A stretch of 64,000 nt of DNA, taken from positions 112,740 to 176,739 of the forward strand of contig NAOQ01000077.1 in assembly GCA_002751075.1 (NCBI GenBank), given 5' to 3'. Positions 39,385-51,529 of this stretch are shown piece after piece. The stretch is from Ichthyophonus hoferi (lineage: Eukaryota; Opisthokonta; Ichthyosporea; Ichthyophonida; Ichthyophonidae). The position numbers and the translations under genes were made by a program. Position 1 is the stretch's first letter. Each line of letters begins with the position of its first letter. Below the pieces are notes generated by a model that was not told the DNA's origin, made no database searches, and saw only the letters and a list, made by a program, of their open reading frames with translations.

Positions 39385-39934
39385 NNNNNNNNNNNNNNNN
39401 NNNNNNNNNNNNNNNNNNNNNNNNNNNNNNNNNNNNNNNNNNNNNNNNNNNNNNNNNNNNNNNNNNNNNNNNNNNNNNNNNNNNNNNNNNNNNNNNNNNN
39501 NNNNNNNNNNNNNNNNNNNNNNNNNNNNNNNNNNNNNNNNNNNNNNNNNNNNNNNNNNNNNNNNNNNNNNNNNNNNNNNNNNNNNNNNNNNNNNNNNNNN
39601 NNNNNNNNNNNNNNNNNNNNNNNNNNNNNNNNNNNNNNNNNNNNNNNNNNNNNNNNNNNNNNNNNNNNNNNNNNNNNNNNNNNNNNNNNNNNNNNNNNNN
39701 NNNNNNNNNNNNNNNNNNNNNNNNNNNNNNNNNNNNNNNNNNNNNNNNNNNNNNNNNNNNNNNNNNNNNNNNNNNNNNNNNNNNNNNNNNNNNNNNNNNN
39801 NNNNNNNNNNNNNNNNNNNNNNNNNNNNNNNNNNNNNNNNNNNNNNNNNNNNNNNNNNNNNNNNNNNNNNNNNNNNNNNNNNNNNNNNNNNNNNNNNNNN
39901 NNNNNNNNNNNNNNNNNNNNNNNNNNNNNNNNNN
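39385..39934. other. Assembly gap of 550 N
   Basis: Unknown bases. The flanks are tandem tRNA-Gln units of about 164 bp, so the gap probably hides further units that could not be assembled. Open frames running through it are meaningless. Confidence 0.95.
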
Positions 39935-42050
39935 TTTGTTTTGTATTATTTTATTATAAAATGAATATGTGGCTCAGATGATTCAGTGAGAAAATAAAAT
40001 TCTGACTTTTCCTGTTGTATTGATCCTTAAAATGGTGTTTTGTTTTTGGTGAATGTAAATTTAAACATTTTAAATTTTAATGCAACACTAAATGTTTCAC
40101 TTTTGTTATTTGATATGGAATTATTAGCATACAACAATAGAAAACTTTCATTAATGCCTATACTAATAGAAGTTTTCATGTATAATAGGACAAGAGCATA
40201 TAATGTGCTCACCTGGTGAAAAACAAATCTAATTAACCTTTAAATTGTCTTTTCAAGTGTGGTTGTTACTGCTTCTTGGCCTCTCTAACCAGTCATACTT
40301 TCATTACTCTCTTATCTGATTTATGAACTATCCTGACCTTTTCAACTACAAGTGTGACAAAAATAGTCCACCTACATTTACTTGCACCGCCGCCAAATAT
40401 TTTAAAACAAACTTAAGTGATTACACTTTTTGCATTAATATGAATAGCAATAAGTCTGTGGTTCTCACTGACTACATTGATAAAGACTCCCATGCATTGC
40501 TGACTGAAAGATGTCCATAATAAGTACCTCATTCCATAGAAGTGTAGAGACCCATATGTTTATTTTTAATGAGGGAGAGCTATTTGCATATTATAGTATA
40601 ATAGAATAAAATATAGTATGGTATAGTATAATATAGTATGGAAGTTGCTGTCACTAATAGGCTAAGCCCACCTATGGCCTCATGCCCATGTATTAAGGGT
40701 GGTGCTCTTATTTTGTCATGGATCGTCAGTATCCCTCTCAATAATGCTAGTGACCAAACTAGGTAAGCTCATTGATGCCCTTATGCCAAAAAGAAATAGT
40801 AGTGCTACTACTCTTATATGGTCCTAGTAGCATCTACCAATGATGCTTACCACACTAGTAGCATGTTATATACCATCTGTTGGAAAAGGAATAGAGACAG
40901 GAGCATCCCTGTGACCTATATCCATTTATAGTTGAGAGAATACCAAATTAAGGAATGTTTTAACGTGTTCCTTGGTATATACAGAGTACACCGAGACCAA
41001 GACATATTTTTATTATTAAAAAAAAATAGCAGAAGTTGAGGACTGGGTCTATAAGATTGATAAAACTAGGAGAACAGAGTTAGTTGGATAGCCAGCTGTT
41101 GGCTGATGGTGAAGTGAGACTCCCAAAGGATACAGTAGAGGATCATTTTTCATGAGATAGATTGAGATGGTCATGATACCATTCTTTAATGACTCTGCTA
41201 TTGAAAGCAAGACTCCAAGTTGTCTCAATACAATAAAAGACTGCATGGTCTCCTCCTATCAGTTGCAAGACTGTAGAGTCATTGGTAAAAACTGCTAGAT
41301 TTATTTTAGGCAGAATGATTAAGCAATGAGTTATTTGGACTCCAAATATATGATCTGAAATGTCTCAGATCCTCTCTGATTAAACGGTTTAGAGTACACC
41401 AACTATTTTTCCAGACTACATATGCAATAGTAATTAATAATATCAACTGATTATAGTTCTATAGATAAATACCTAAATTAACTAAATATTCCTTTTTTAA
41501 CATTATCTTGTACTTTAATTGAATCAGCCTTGGCTGTGCTGAAAGTATTATTCAAATGTTATTATAATGCAAAATATTTTTAAAAAAAATGTAGAACACT
41601 TCTCTTTTTTAGGGATGTTAACATAGTATTATGAATATTTTTTTTTACATCTATTTTAATTATGAATTTTATCAACATTATATATATATATATTACATTT
41701 TGATATGTTTCTTATGTGAGTATTAATTTTCAAATATTTTGTTATTTTTTACTGTAAGATCAGATATTTTTTTTTTGGATAGAAAGCATAGTAATTTGAA
41801 GGGGAGGTGGGGTGGTTACATCTATTTTAATTATCAATTTTATCAATAACTTAGAGCAGACTACAATTTGCTATGTTTCTTAATTATCTTTTTATAGTTT
41901 TATCAGTTGAATTCCAAGGATGACTTTTAACAATATAACAGTGTATATATATTATTATTGCAGCAATTAAATAGGTGTATAACAAATGTTGAGCTGCAAA
42001 AAAATTAAGTAATTTCTTTCAACAAACAACAAAAATTACATTTATTAAAA
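39935..42050. other. Repeat-rich intergenic DNA
   Basis: Begins with a tRNA-array spacer remnant up to about 40020. Later holds the second copy of the diverged repeat (40950-41490). No gene supported; the open frame at 40323-40520 lacks homology I can recognise and splice partners. Confidence 0.45.
40950..41490. repeat. Diverged repeat pair, second copy
   Basis: Matches 38260-39110 as described there. Here the two blocks are adjacent and in the order GTTGAGGA block, then the AGTTGCAAGACTGTA block. Confidence 0.6.
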
Positions 42051-42122
42051 AGGCAAATCCGAGATTCGAACTCGGGTTAACAGATTCAGAGTCTGCGGTG
42101 CTAACCACTACACTAATTCGCC
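42051..42122 (-). tRNA. tRNA-Gln (CTG), copy 3, opposite strand
   Basis: The reverse complement is the same 72-nt tRNA as copies 1 and 2. It lies 2.7 kb from them in inverted orientation, with a short run of A bases after its 3' end (T bases in transcript sense would be read from TTAATAAA). Flanks resemble copy 2 only in the bases TACA just upstream. Confidence 0.95.
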
Positions 42123-43397
42123 TGTATAGATCATACTCCATCTTATCAATTGTCATTTCATCCATCACTCTTTTTCTTTTATATTTATTTTTCTCGGTTT
42201 CTTGGCCATTATACGGTACACATCTGGACTATTTAATTTAATATATTTCATCTATAATGTTTGTATATGTATTGAAATAGTTTTATTGATTTTTTATTTT
42301 ATTTTTTCTATTTTATTTTTCCACTTCCGCATGTCAAAATATATTATATTTTAGTTTACTTATTAATCATAAATCAGCAGTACACTTACTATTTTGCTCA
42401 GATTAATCAATGAAAAATGCTATTTCTAAATTTATAATTGATATACATTACACATTCTCTTATGACGTGGTTAATCCATGTCAGGGACGTCAGCTATATA
42501 CAATGTACTTTATTGAGACCTATCACATTGTAGATCTTGATTGCATTATTATGCACTGCAATTCTATGTAAGTAATACTGCACCTTAGTGTTGGCTTATA
42601 ATTTTCTATGGCATTTTCAAATTCTTTTATCATTAGTTTAAATTATATTTCTTGAAACATGATTTTTATCATTAATATCATGCGCCATATCCAGCTTCTT
42701 ACTGTCAGCCATCAATATACTTGAGTAGGGTATTAGATTATGTAGGTTGACCAACGACCTGTATAGATGATGTGCTTGCTACACAAACAGACGGGTAAAA
42801 GGTATCTAACATACTAAAAAATAAGGTAATTATATGTTATTAAAATTAAATTAGAATGAAAGTAACTCTGTCAATCTCCAAGCCAGAAAGAAAAGGTTGC
42901 ATGAAGTTGATGAGAGTCACAACCTAGCTGCACTAGATGTGTGCATTATAGTATACCTTTATTTCATAAACCCTCTAGCAACAATATCTCCATGCTACAA
43001 TTATTATCGCACCTGTTGTTTTGAATAGTAGCTTTTATTGCAAGCAGAGAATTAAATAATGTTTTTATATTAGCTAGTAGATGTGTTTATTTTATTTATT
43101 ACTTGTATGAATTACTGAGCAACTAACATCTCACTGTACTATGTCATTGGTTAACGTTATCCATCTTTTAATTACTTGTAGTTAAGGTTAATTAAACAAT
43201 TAGCAGTACAATGCCTATAAATAGATATTTGTAGCTGATATATTTTGTCTTGTTATAATTAGAATAGGATACTGATTGGATCAAGTTTCATGCATTGGCT
43301 TGCAAGGCAAAGGCTTTTCTTTTAACAAAGTCCCAGTACTTATATTTTTACATAGTAAAAAATGTGTGATATTGTGTTAAATTGTATACTACAGTAC
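42123..43397. other. Intergenic, no gene seen
   Basis: AT-rich; no exon or repeat that I can support. Confidence 0.45.
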
Positions 43398-44321
43398 AGG
43401 TAGCACGGCATATACTTAATGTTGAAATTAAGTTATTTTATTTACCATATTAATTATACTGACAGGTCAGTACATTGGTGGGAAATTATAATGCCAACTC
43501 AGTCCATTATCAAGGACATGAAATTATTAATAAATCTTTTACAGCTTATGTTGAGAGTTTATCATTTTTTATGTCATGTAAGAGAACAACACAAAGAAAG
43601 AGTATCAAATGCAATCTACCTTTGACGTCAAAAACTATCTTTCAGTGTGCCAAAGCAGAAAAGAAAAGAAAAGTTGTTCTTTCTACAGATTCTAGTGACT
43701 CCAATGGAACATCGACCTACAATGCTGCTCAAATCAGGCAATAAACTATACATCCCAATATCTTTCCTCCTTTCAAATCAACACTGTCAACGTCTAGTCA
43801 AGAGAAATCATCCTTTATTGACTCTGAATCAGTATCATTAATGAGTTCAATATAGATATTTCCCAAATTGATGAGGAAACTTCCAATATTGAATTATAAT
43901 CAGTGAAGGGTAAATCCTCTTGCCTAGACATTAACAGTGTTGACTTGGAAGGACAAGAGAGGTTGGGATGTGCAGCTAATCGCCTGATTGGAGCAGCATT
44001 GTAGGTTGATGTTCTATCTGAATCACTAAAATCTGTAGAAAGAACAACGTTTCTTTTCTTTTCTGCTCTGGCACACTGAAAGAGTTTTTGGTATCAGAGG
44101 TAGATTACATTTAATACTCTTTCTATGTGTTGTTTTCTTACATGATATAACAGATGATAAATTTTAAAAATAAGCTGTAAAGGATTTATTAATAATTTTT
44201 AGTCCTTGATAATGAACTGAGTTGGCATTATAGTTTCTCGCCAATCTACTGACCTGTCAGTATAATTAATATGGTAAATAAAATAACTCAATTTTAACAT
44301 TAAGCTTATGCAGTGCTACCA
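43398..44321. repeat. Long imperfect inverted repeat (about 410-bp arms, about 110-bp spacer)
   Basis: The left arm 43398-43806 is the reverse complement of 43915-44321 at roughly 85 percent by eye. Paired landmarks: GTAGCAC with GTGCTAC at the outer ends, ACTGACAGGTCAGTA with TACTGACCTGTCAGT, and GTGTGCCAAAGCAGAAAAG with CTTTTCTGCTCTGGCACAC. Transcripts from either side would fold into a long hairpin. The left arm carries a protein-like frame of 89 codons with a Lys-rich run (KAEKKRKV) then STDSSDSNGTSTYNAA; the right arm carries a diverged mirror of it. Origin unknown. Confidence 0.85.
43623..43630. promoter_or_regulatory. TGACGTCA palindrome inside the inverted repeat
   Basis: A perfect bZIP-type palindrome in the left arm. 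Not kept in the right arm, so probably incidental. Confidence 0.15.
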
Positions 44322-44819
44322 GTATTGTATTATACAATTTTAGCACCATACAAGGCATTTCTTGTAGGTTACCAGATGACAATTTCCTAGAAAAACTCCA
44401 TATCCCCAATACTAGTCTTATTTCTAATATAAAGTATAAATAGAATCCAAATCTTAAGTTCTTTTAAAATAGCGTTTGTTCTAAGTGCAGATTATTATTA
44501 ACTCCTACCATCTGTGTATGCTTTAATGCTCAGATTACCATCAATTATCTAGTAATTTACATGCTACACTATACTAACCGTCTGATTCTAATTAAATATA
44601 ATTAGAGACATCATGGGATTAATTAGTTGTCATTAATCAATATCTAAAAACTCAAATACTGATTGACACCTCATTATGAAGCTTCTAATTATTTAGAAGT
44701 TTAATGCTATATAGCCAATATGTGTTTTTTGTGCAGGACATCATGACGTATTTGATCAATTACTTATAGTGGCTGAAATACTTCATCACTCCTCCTACAT
44801 CCCCACATACTTGTGAAGA
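44322..44819. other. Short intergenic stretch before the copia element
   Basis: No gene seen. The end repeat of the neighbouring retroelement should lie near here if kept, but I could not recognise it. Confidence 0.4.
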
Positions 44820-47800
44820 TGTTACTTATTCATCTCAGGATAGTATCCAGCATGCACTCATGAATTGAACAGAAGGTAAAGCCTTGGTGAGGATGTCTGC
44901 TCTTCGATTATGTGTTGAAATTAGTTTGATGTCTATGACCCCATTCCTAATTGCCTCTTTAATGTAGTGGTACTTGACGTGGATGTGCTTAGAGTTCTTT
45001 GTTATGCCATTGTGGTCTGTAATTCTGATCATGAACTGATTGTCCCCTATAAACAGCTACTGGATCCATCTGTCTACCAAGGCTCTCCAGCAGGCTGGAT
45101 GTCCATGTAATTTTATGAGCTGCCATATTTCAGGTAATATATTTGGCCTAAGTGCTTGATGAAGCTATTATGGATTGTTTCTTACTTAACCAAGACACTG
45201 GTGTCTCATTTAAAAACAATATACACCCAGTTGTAGACTTGCTGGTAGAAGTATTTTCAGAAAAATCTACATCTACATAAGCAGTTAATTCCAAAAGTAC
45301 TTGATGGTAGGCGAGGCTTATGTCTGGAAATATGTTGAGATATCCCATCATGTGGAGCACCAGTCTTCAGTGGATTCTGATGGGTTTGAGGAAAATCTTC
45401 CTAGGTAGCTTACTGCAAAGGCTATGTCTAGCCTGGTAAGTCTGGCTATCCATAAGAGGCATCATATTGCCCTTTGGTAGGCTCTCATGATGCACTTTAG
45501 TGTTATGTCATTGTCCTTTTCCAAATCCAATATATAATTTGGTAGTATGGGAGACATGGTTCTCTTAACACCTTCCTTGTCATAAGACCTCAACATGTCC
45601 TTGATGGATCCCTCTTGGGCTAAGAATATGGACCCCTGACTATCTTTCTTAATTTGATATTTTAAATATTTGGCTGGGAATCCCATCTCCTAGGTTCCAA
45701 ATCTTTTGTTCATGCTGTTGATTAATCTTTGGGTAGCAGCATTGTTGTCAGAAACCATTAACATGTCATCAACATAGACATATATGGCAAGGAAATATAG
45801 TGTGCCATGAGACATAGTCAGAAAAAGGTGTCCTGTTGCCAAGAATGTTGCTAATGTGCACTGCCATACTAAGGCTGATTGCTTTAAGCTATATAACAAT
45901 CATTGTAGCTTACACATTCTGTGTGGAAAATTAGCATCTTCAAAACCCTCTGGCTGATTTATGTACATGTTTTCCTCCAGGTGACCATTTGAGGTAGGCA
46001 CCTACTATATCCAGTTGTACAACCTCCAGGCCCCTTAATGCTGCTAGAGCTAAAAGAAGATGTATGGTGGTCAAGGAACAGACTGGGGACTCTATGTCAA
46101 AGTAATCAATGTTTTCCCTCTGTTTATTCTCCATCACTACAAATCTGGCCTTGCCTTTTGCGATGTTCCCTTGGCTATTTCTTTTAATGTTAAAAACCTT
46201 TATTGGTTTTAATAATAATTCCCCTTTTGGCTTACCAACAATCTTCCATGTAGAATTGTTTGAAAGGACTTTCATTTCTCTTAGCACAGCAACCTCCCAC
46301 TGGGGCTGTTGAAGAGAGTTCATGGCTGCCCATACTGACTTGGGTACAGCTTGACCATATAGATTGGCTGCTGTTGCTAAGTATGTTGCATGTGTTGAGG
46401 TCAGATCTACTTAGTATCTCTATCCTGGCTGAGTAGTGAAGGGTGCATGTTTGCTGTTTCGTAGATAAGTGCCAATGTCTTTTTTCTGGTCTGTTTCCTC
46501 CTCATTTTTCTTAATATTTCTGTCTTTTGGCTCCTCAATTTTATTCCTCCTTGATTCTTCAAATGTTAGACTCCCACATACCTTACCCAACTCCTCCTAA
46601 ATTAAAACATTCTCCTGGAGCTTCTTCAAGAAAGAAGGATCATATTGTGTAAGTATTGGTTCTTCTTGAGACTTTCTTTTTATGGTCTGGTAAAAGCTTT
46701 GATGGCTTTTCAGCATAGGGGAAGCAACTTGTTTCTAAAAATTTGACATCACTACTGATAATTGTTGTTCTATCTTTGGTATCTAACAGTCTATATACAT
46801 TCTGGGGTTTTTGATATTCCAGCATCACTGCCTCCCATCCTCTTGGTGCCGTCTTGTTTGAGGTCTCACTCTTATAGTAGCATTTGCATCTATAAGCTCT
46901 GAGTCTGCTGAAGGGTGTGGTTGATTAATATCATAAATACCATGATGGTGTTAATTTTCGTAGACATCCTGTTAGCAGCACATTCAAGGTGAAGGCTTCT
47001 GTCTTACTGGCTTAATTCCAGAAATATTGAGGAAGACCACTCTCCATTCTAGCACTCCTTATCATTGTGAATAACGTCTGATGCATTATTTCACTTAGTC
47101 CATTCTGCTCAGGATGATGAGGGACTGTTGTTTGATGGTAAATCCCAAAATTTTCCAGATATGCTGAGAACCTTTCATTGTGGTACTTTAATCCATTTTC
47201 AATAACCAGAATGGGCGGACATAGGCTTGTCATGCATAACAGTGACATATGTATGGTATTTCTTGAAAGCCTCAAGCGTACAAAGGTTACAAGATACGGA
47301 AAGCCAGAGTAGGACCTGCACATGAGTTCGGCTAAGTTTGAGTGTCCTCTCTGTAGTACCCTAATTACCTGGTCTATCCTCTCTGGGTATGGAATCCATT
47401 TGGCTTTGGATAGGCTGTATGTTCCACATTCCTTGTTTTTTCTATTAACTCTTGGATTTTTGGACATTGCCAATGCAGTTGACATGTTGGCAGGGCTTGG
47501 GTGCATGAACCTTGAGTGAAGAATCTCATAGGCTAATAGTCCTACGCTTTCCTCAAATTCCATGGTAATATCATTCTATTCTTCTTCCACTATTATATTG
47601 GCCTTCAATCTTTTTTGAGTTGATTTTTTATTGCCGTCTGTCATGTATACTTCACTTGTTGGAATAATTTGAGCATCTAGTCAATAAATGATGTCATTTT
47701 TGGCTGTCCCAGACATCACTTTTACACCTTTCCTGAATATTGATACCATTTCATCTTTAAAGACTGTGGTAATTCCTTTTCCCTTTAGTGAGAGAATAGA

Positions 47801-49270
47801 GAATAGAATAACCTTAAAGTCTAGTCTAAAAAGTACATTCTCCAATCTAATCTTTTTGGCCTTCTCCCCCATTCATGCTGCTAGAAATATGCTGCCCGAA
47901 CCCTCTACTATACTTGCTTTTCCATTTCCCCATCATATGTAGTATGTCTTGGGATAAACTTCTTGAATTCCTCCTTTTTTAAATGTGAGTGCAAAGAGGA
48001 TCCACTGTCTAAAACAAGGTTTTGGTTGATCTCTGCACCCTCAGTTTCAACTGCATTGACACAGTATGTGGCTACATGTGATGATTCCTCCTCTGAGTCC
48101 TATTCCACTGTGTATGCCATGCTCTAGGGTTTCCTGCCCTTCTGTTGTGGGTACTTCTTTTTGTCTTTGTCCTATTTTCAATGAGATTGCCAATGAACTA
48201 TTTGAAATATCAAATTAGGAAAGATAGTCAGGGGTCTATACTCTTAACCCAGGAGAGATACATCAAGGAGATGTTAAGGTCTTACGATAAGGAAGGTGTT
48301 AAGAGAACCATGTCCCTCATACTACCAAATCATATATCAGACTTGGAAAAGGACAATAATATGACACTTTCCTTGTCATAAGACCTTAACATCTCCTTGA
48401 TGTGTTATTTCTCGTTACTCCATTTTTGATATCTCAGGTTGCATGGGGGTCAAAGCTTTTGCTCAGGCTGTTGATTAGCATTCATATTGAGCTTGTTCAT
48501 TCAAAGCAGTATCAGACATTTAGCAGGTGTGTGTATTCTCTCACAAACTGAACACAAAATATGTTTATTATTGTTGTAGTGTAGCCTACATTTGATCTTG
48601 GTTCACAATCTTCCCTTCCATTCTACTGGATCCTGAATTTTCATTTTGATTCCATTTTGACGTAAAAGACTACATCTTCTATGAATTTCTTTAGAGTTAC
48701 ACTGCTCTTTGTAACCTACTGGAAGGCTTTAACTTGTTCTCCATACCTAGATCCTTGTTACCACTGCTTGATCATGTTGTTTCATTGCTGTTCCCTTCAG
48801 CCTCTTGTTGGCTGCTAATAACCTGCCAATGTATTCAGTTCCACTCTCGTTGGGTTTCATAAATATGTCTAGGTACTCTAGCATATAAGTTATTTGTTAA
48901 GCTGTATCCTTCCCATCAAACTGCTTCTTCAGTCCTTTCCATATGTAGAAGGCAAGCTGATTTTGCTCCCATTCTGCTATTAATTGTGGATCAATGGAAA
49001 CTAATGTATATAAGTAATATTAAGCTGTAGCCTTCTCTGCTGACACTCTGGTCAGGTTGAAGAGCTGCTTAACTTGTAGGCCACTCTTCTATGGCCTGAA
49101 TTCACATTGAGAGTTGCATCTTGTTGGTGATGCACTCAGCCCATTTTGTGTACCTGATTCCCTTGTCATTGCCAGTGAATATCTCCTTCTCAGAGATTGG
49201 TAAAGGGGCGATTGTTTTGGGAGCCCCTCGTCCCATTTGCAAAAGCAGTTGTTGTATCATCTCTGCTGTG
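44820..49270 (-). mobile_element. Ty1/copia LTR retrotransposon, broken
   Basis: A fossil element read on the minus strand in copia order: gag-like region about 48.4-49.26 kb, protease region about 47.9-48.1 kb, integrase about 47.0-47.6 kb, reverse transcriptase about 45.5-46.3 kb, RNase H about 44.84-45.36 kb. Recognisable pieces include the reverse transcriptase YVDDMLMVS motif and the RNase H pieces YVDVDFSENTSTSKSTTGCI and HIHVKYHYIKEAI. It is broken in many places (ten or more) and cannot be active. A short piece of the same reverse transcriptase region lies inside it in the opposite direction at about 48145-48390, so a second copy or an inversion is involved. Terminal repeats were not recognised. 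Probably old. Confidence 0.9.
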
Positions 49271-49525
49271 AACATTGGTATAATTCAACAATATTATATT
49301 GTATAGTATTACATTGTATTATTTGGCATTGTCCTGTACGGAATTGTACCGTATTGTATTGCGTATTACAGTATGGTATAGTATAATATAGTATAGTATA
49401 GTATAGTAAGGTATACTATAAGATAGTATAAGATAGCATAGTAAGGTACAGCAGAGGATAGCATAAGGTACTATGGTATAGATAGTATAGTATAATATAG
49501 TATAGTATAGTACAGTATAAGTCAA
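49271..49525. repeat. TATAG/TATTG pentamer satellite
   Basis: Units of TATAG, TATTG and TAAGA in an imperfect array directly beside the copia element. The same pentamer type occurs at 31380-31570. Confidence 0.85.
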
Positions 49526-51034
49526 TTGACATGCCTGTACATGTGTTGTTGACCATTATATAGCCTGCACGGCAGCTGGAGCAGGTGTATCCTTCTTCAG
49601 TGTTTCAGCGCACTCCTTTACCTTCACAGATTATGGAATTGGCCAAGCATTCATCTATCTAAAGAATCCAGTGCAGCTAACAATAATATGCCCAATGAGA
49701 CTCCTCTTTTGCCAGCCCTTGATTTTGACGTCTCTTTAAATGATTCTCTTGGATTGAGAAATTCATAGAAACAATCCTCATTTAACAAAGATTACGACAG
49801 ATTCAAAGTTATATTCAGCAAATGCAGTGTTTTACTCCTAAAAATGTTGAACGGAGAATTTTCTACAGCTTTCTACAAAGTTTTTAGAGTCATAGTGAGA
49901 CAAGAAAAAGATGAAAGTTTGAAAACCAAAGATGCAAATGAAAAATAGCCGGCGGGTAATAATGGATCATTACGAAATATCCATCGCAATTTCAGAACAT
50001 GTACCAGGTTTTCCAGTAATAGGTCAGACTATTTGACCAGAACCGAGCTACAGAAATGAAAAATGTAAGATCTTTGACAATGGATTTTTAGATAATAATA
50101 CAATCATTTTAATGTTTTTTCTGGTGCTCATTGGAAAAAATAAAAAAGATGAAAAGACTGCAGTGAAATAACGAACACCTGTGGAATGCAATATTAAAAC
50201 AGATTAGTAAAAAATAAAGGATGTAATATTATAATACAACCTTTTCATTATATGGGCATCCGATTAATTAATTAATAACCTGGTTGTATTTAAGCTAGAA
50301 GACCTCACCCTTTTGCAATTCACATTGCACTAATAGTGGTCTGCAATTTTTTATAATTTGTAGGTAATCCTTTGAACCAGGACATGACCTTCATCATGAA
50401 GACATCAATTAATCAAGTACTTAGTCTACTATGCTGGTAGCCATAGAATTTAGCCCCTTAACTAATGTATGACGAATAATTTTACAGATTAATGGTGATA
50501 TTCAAGAATTCCTTGTATACAATATGGAAGCAGAGTTTGGGTAGGGTCTATAGACTCGCTATGCAAGCCTATTTCATATAATATAAAAATAACTATAATA
50601 TCCTCTTAAATTTTAATTACACCCATAACATTTATTTTAACAAAAATAATTCTTCACATAATAGCCATTTATCTCTTTTAGAATAGAATAAAAAGCATTG
50701 CTGGTACACAAACTGAAGCGAACTTTTGTGTTCACTTCCGTGCCCAGAATATGTCCCAAATTATGTTACTATAAATTACCCTTAGTTTTTACTCTCTACA
50801 TCAATTTGTATATAATTTTTTTGCAATATTTCTCTTAATGATATATTATATATGCTTTTGATATTATTAGTTCGTCCTAACATAAATGTGACAGAATCCT
50901 TGGTATAAATATCAATGCTAATTTACACATTTTTTGAGTAATAAAATATTCATCTTGATATCCCAACCATCAAATCATGCAGGTAGATTATACAAAATTT
51001 TAAAATAAAAATAACCATTGGTCTATTTTGTATT
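49526..51034. other. Intergenic with a protein-like stretch near 49.68-49.95 kb
   Basis: Around 49677-49947 the plus strand reads protein-like (NNNMPNETPLLPALDFDVSL and later DYDRFKVIFSKCSVLLLKML), but it is interrupted and has no recognised relative. It may be a remnant of a host gene or of an element. The rest is AT-rich with no gene. Confidence 0.3.
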
Positions 51035-51106
51035 ACCGATCCGTCAATTAGCGTGACCTGTTGGTCAATTTAGTGCAACCGATCTGTATTCATATAATAA
51101 ATATAT
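51035..51106 (+). promoter_or_regulatory. Histone H2B promoter: paired upstream motifs and TATA box
   Basis: ACCGATCCGT at 51035 and ACCGATCTGT at 51078 form a direct repeat. Between them TCAATTAGCGTGACC and TCAATTTAGTGCAACC repeat at about 21 bp. A TATA-like TATAATAAATATA lies at 51093-51105, about 55 bases before the ATG. The arrangement fits a histone gene promoter; the binding factors are unknown. Confidence 0.5.
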
Positions 51107-51160
51107 GCGCTAAGACTTTTTTCTTAAACATTTACAATAGTAAGCGATTTTTATTTAATA

Positions 51161-51529
51161 ATGGCGCCAATTACTGGGAAGAAAGCGGATAAGAAAGCTG
51201 GCGAGGTCCCTGCTGTTGCCTCTAAAGGCCGTAAGGTTCACAAGAAGAGAAAGGAGAGCTACTCTGTATATATATACAAGGTACTTAAGCAGGTGCACCC
51301 TGACACTGGTATTTCTAGCAAGGCCATGTCTATTATGAACTCGTTTGTAAACGATATCTTTGAGCGTGTTGCTGGCGAGGCCTCTAAGCTTGCCGTATAT
51401 AACAAGAAATCCACTATCAGCTCTCGTGAAATCCAAACTGCTGTGCGCCTACTCCTTCCTGGAGAGCTTGCTAAGCATGCCGTGTCCGAGGGCACCAAGG
51501 CTGTCACCAAGTACACCTCTAACAAGTAG
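51161..51529 (+). CDS. Histone H2B
   Basis: A core nucleosomal histone that pairs with H2A. Intronless, 122 aa, and one of only two long GC-richer genes here (with ADH). A Lys-rich tail ([20 protein letters not shown]) is followed by the fold: [75 protein letters not shown] and a TSNK end. The ubiquitinated lysine in AVTKY is kept. The end TSNK is closer to animal TSSK/TSAK than to yeast STQA. No animal-type 3' stem-loop was seen after the stop; an AATAAA lies at 51770, so the mRNA is probably polyadenylated. No other histone gene is next to it. Confidence 0.98.
   Translation: MAPITGKKADKKAGEVPAVASKGRKVHKKRKESYSVYIYKVLKQVHPDTGISSKAMSIMNSFVNDIFERVAGEASKLAVYNKKSTISSREIQTAVRLLLPGELAKHAVSEGTKAVTKYTSNK

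Noticed and set aside
39297-39981. Open frames of 200-220 codons through the gap
   Set aside because: Nearly all residues are unknown because the frame crosses the N run and a tRNA gene.
51155-51525. Minus-strand open frames of 88-93 codons
   Set aside because: Shadows of the histone H2B gene.
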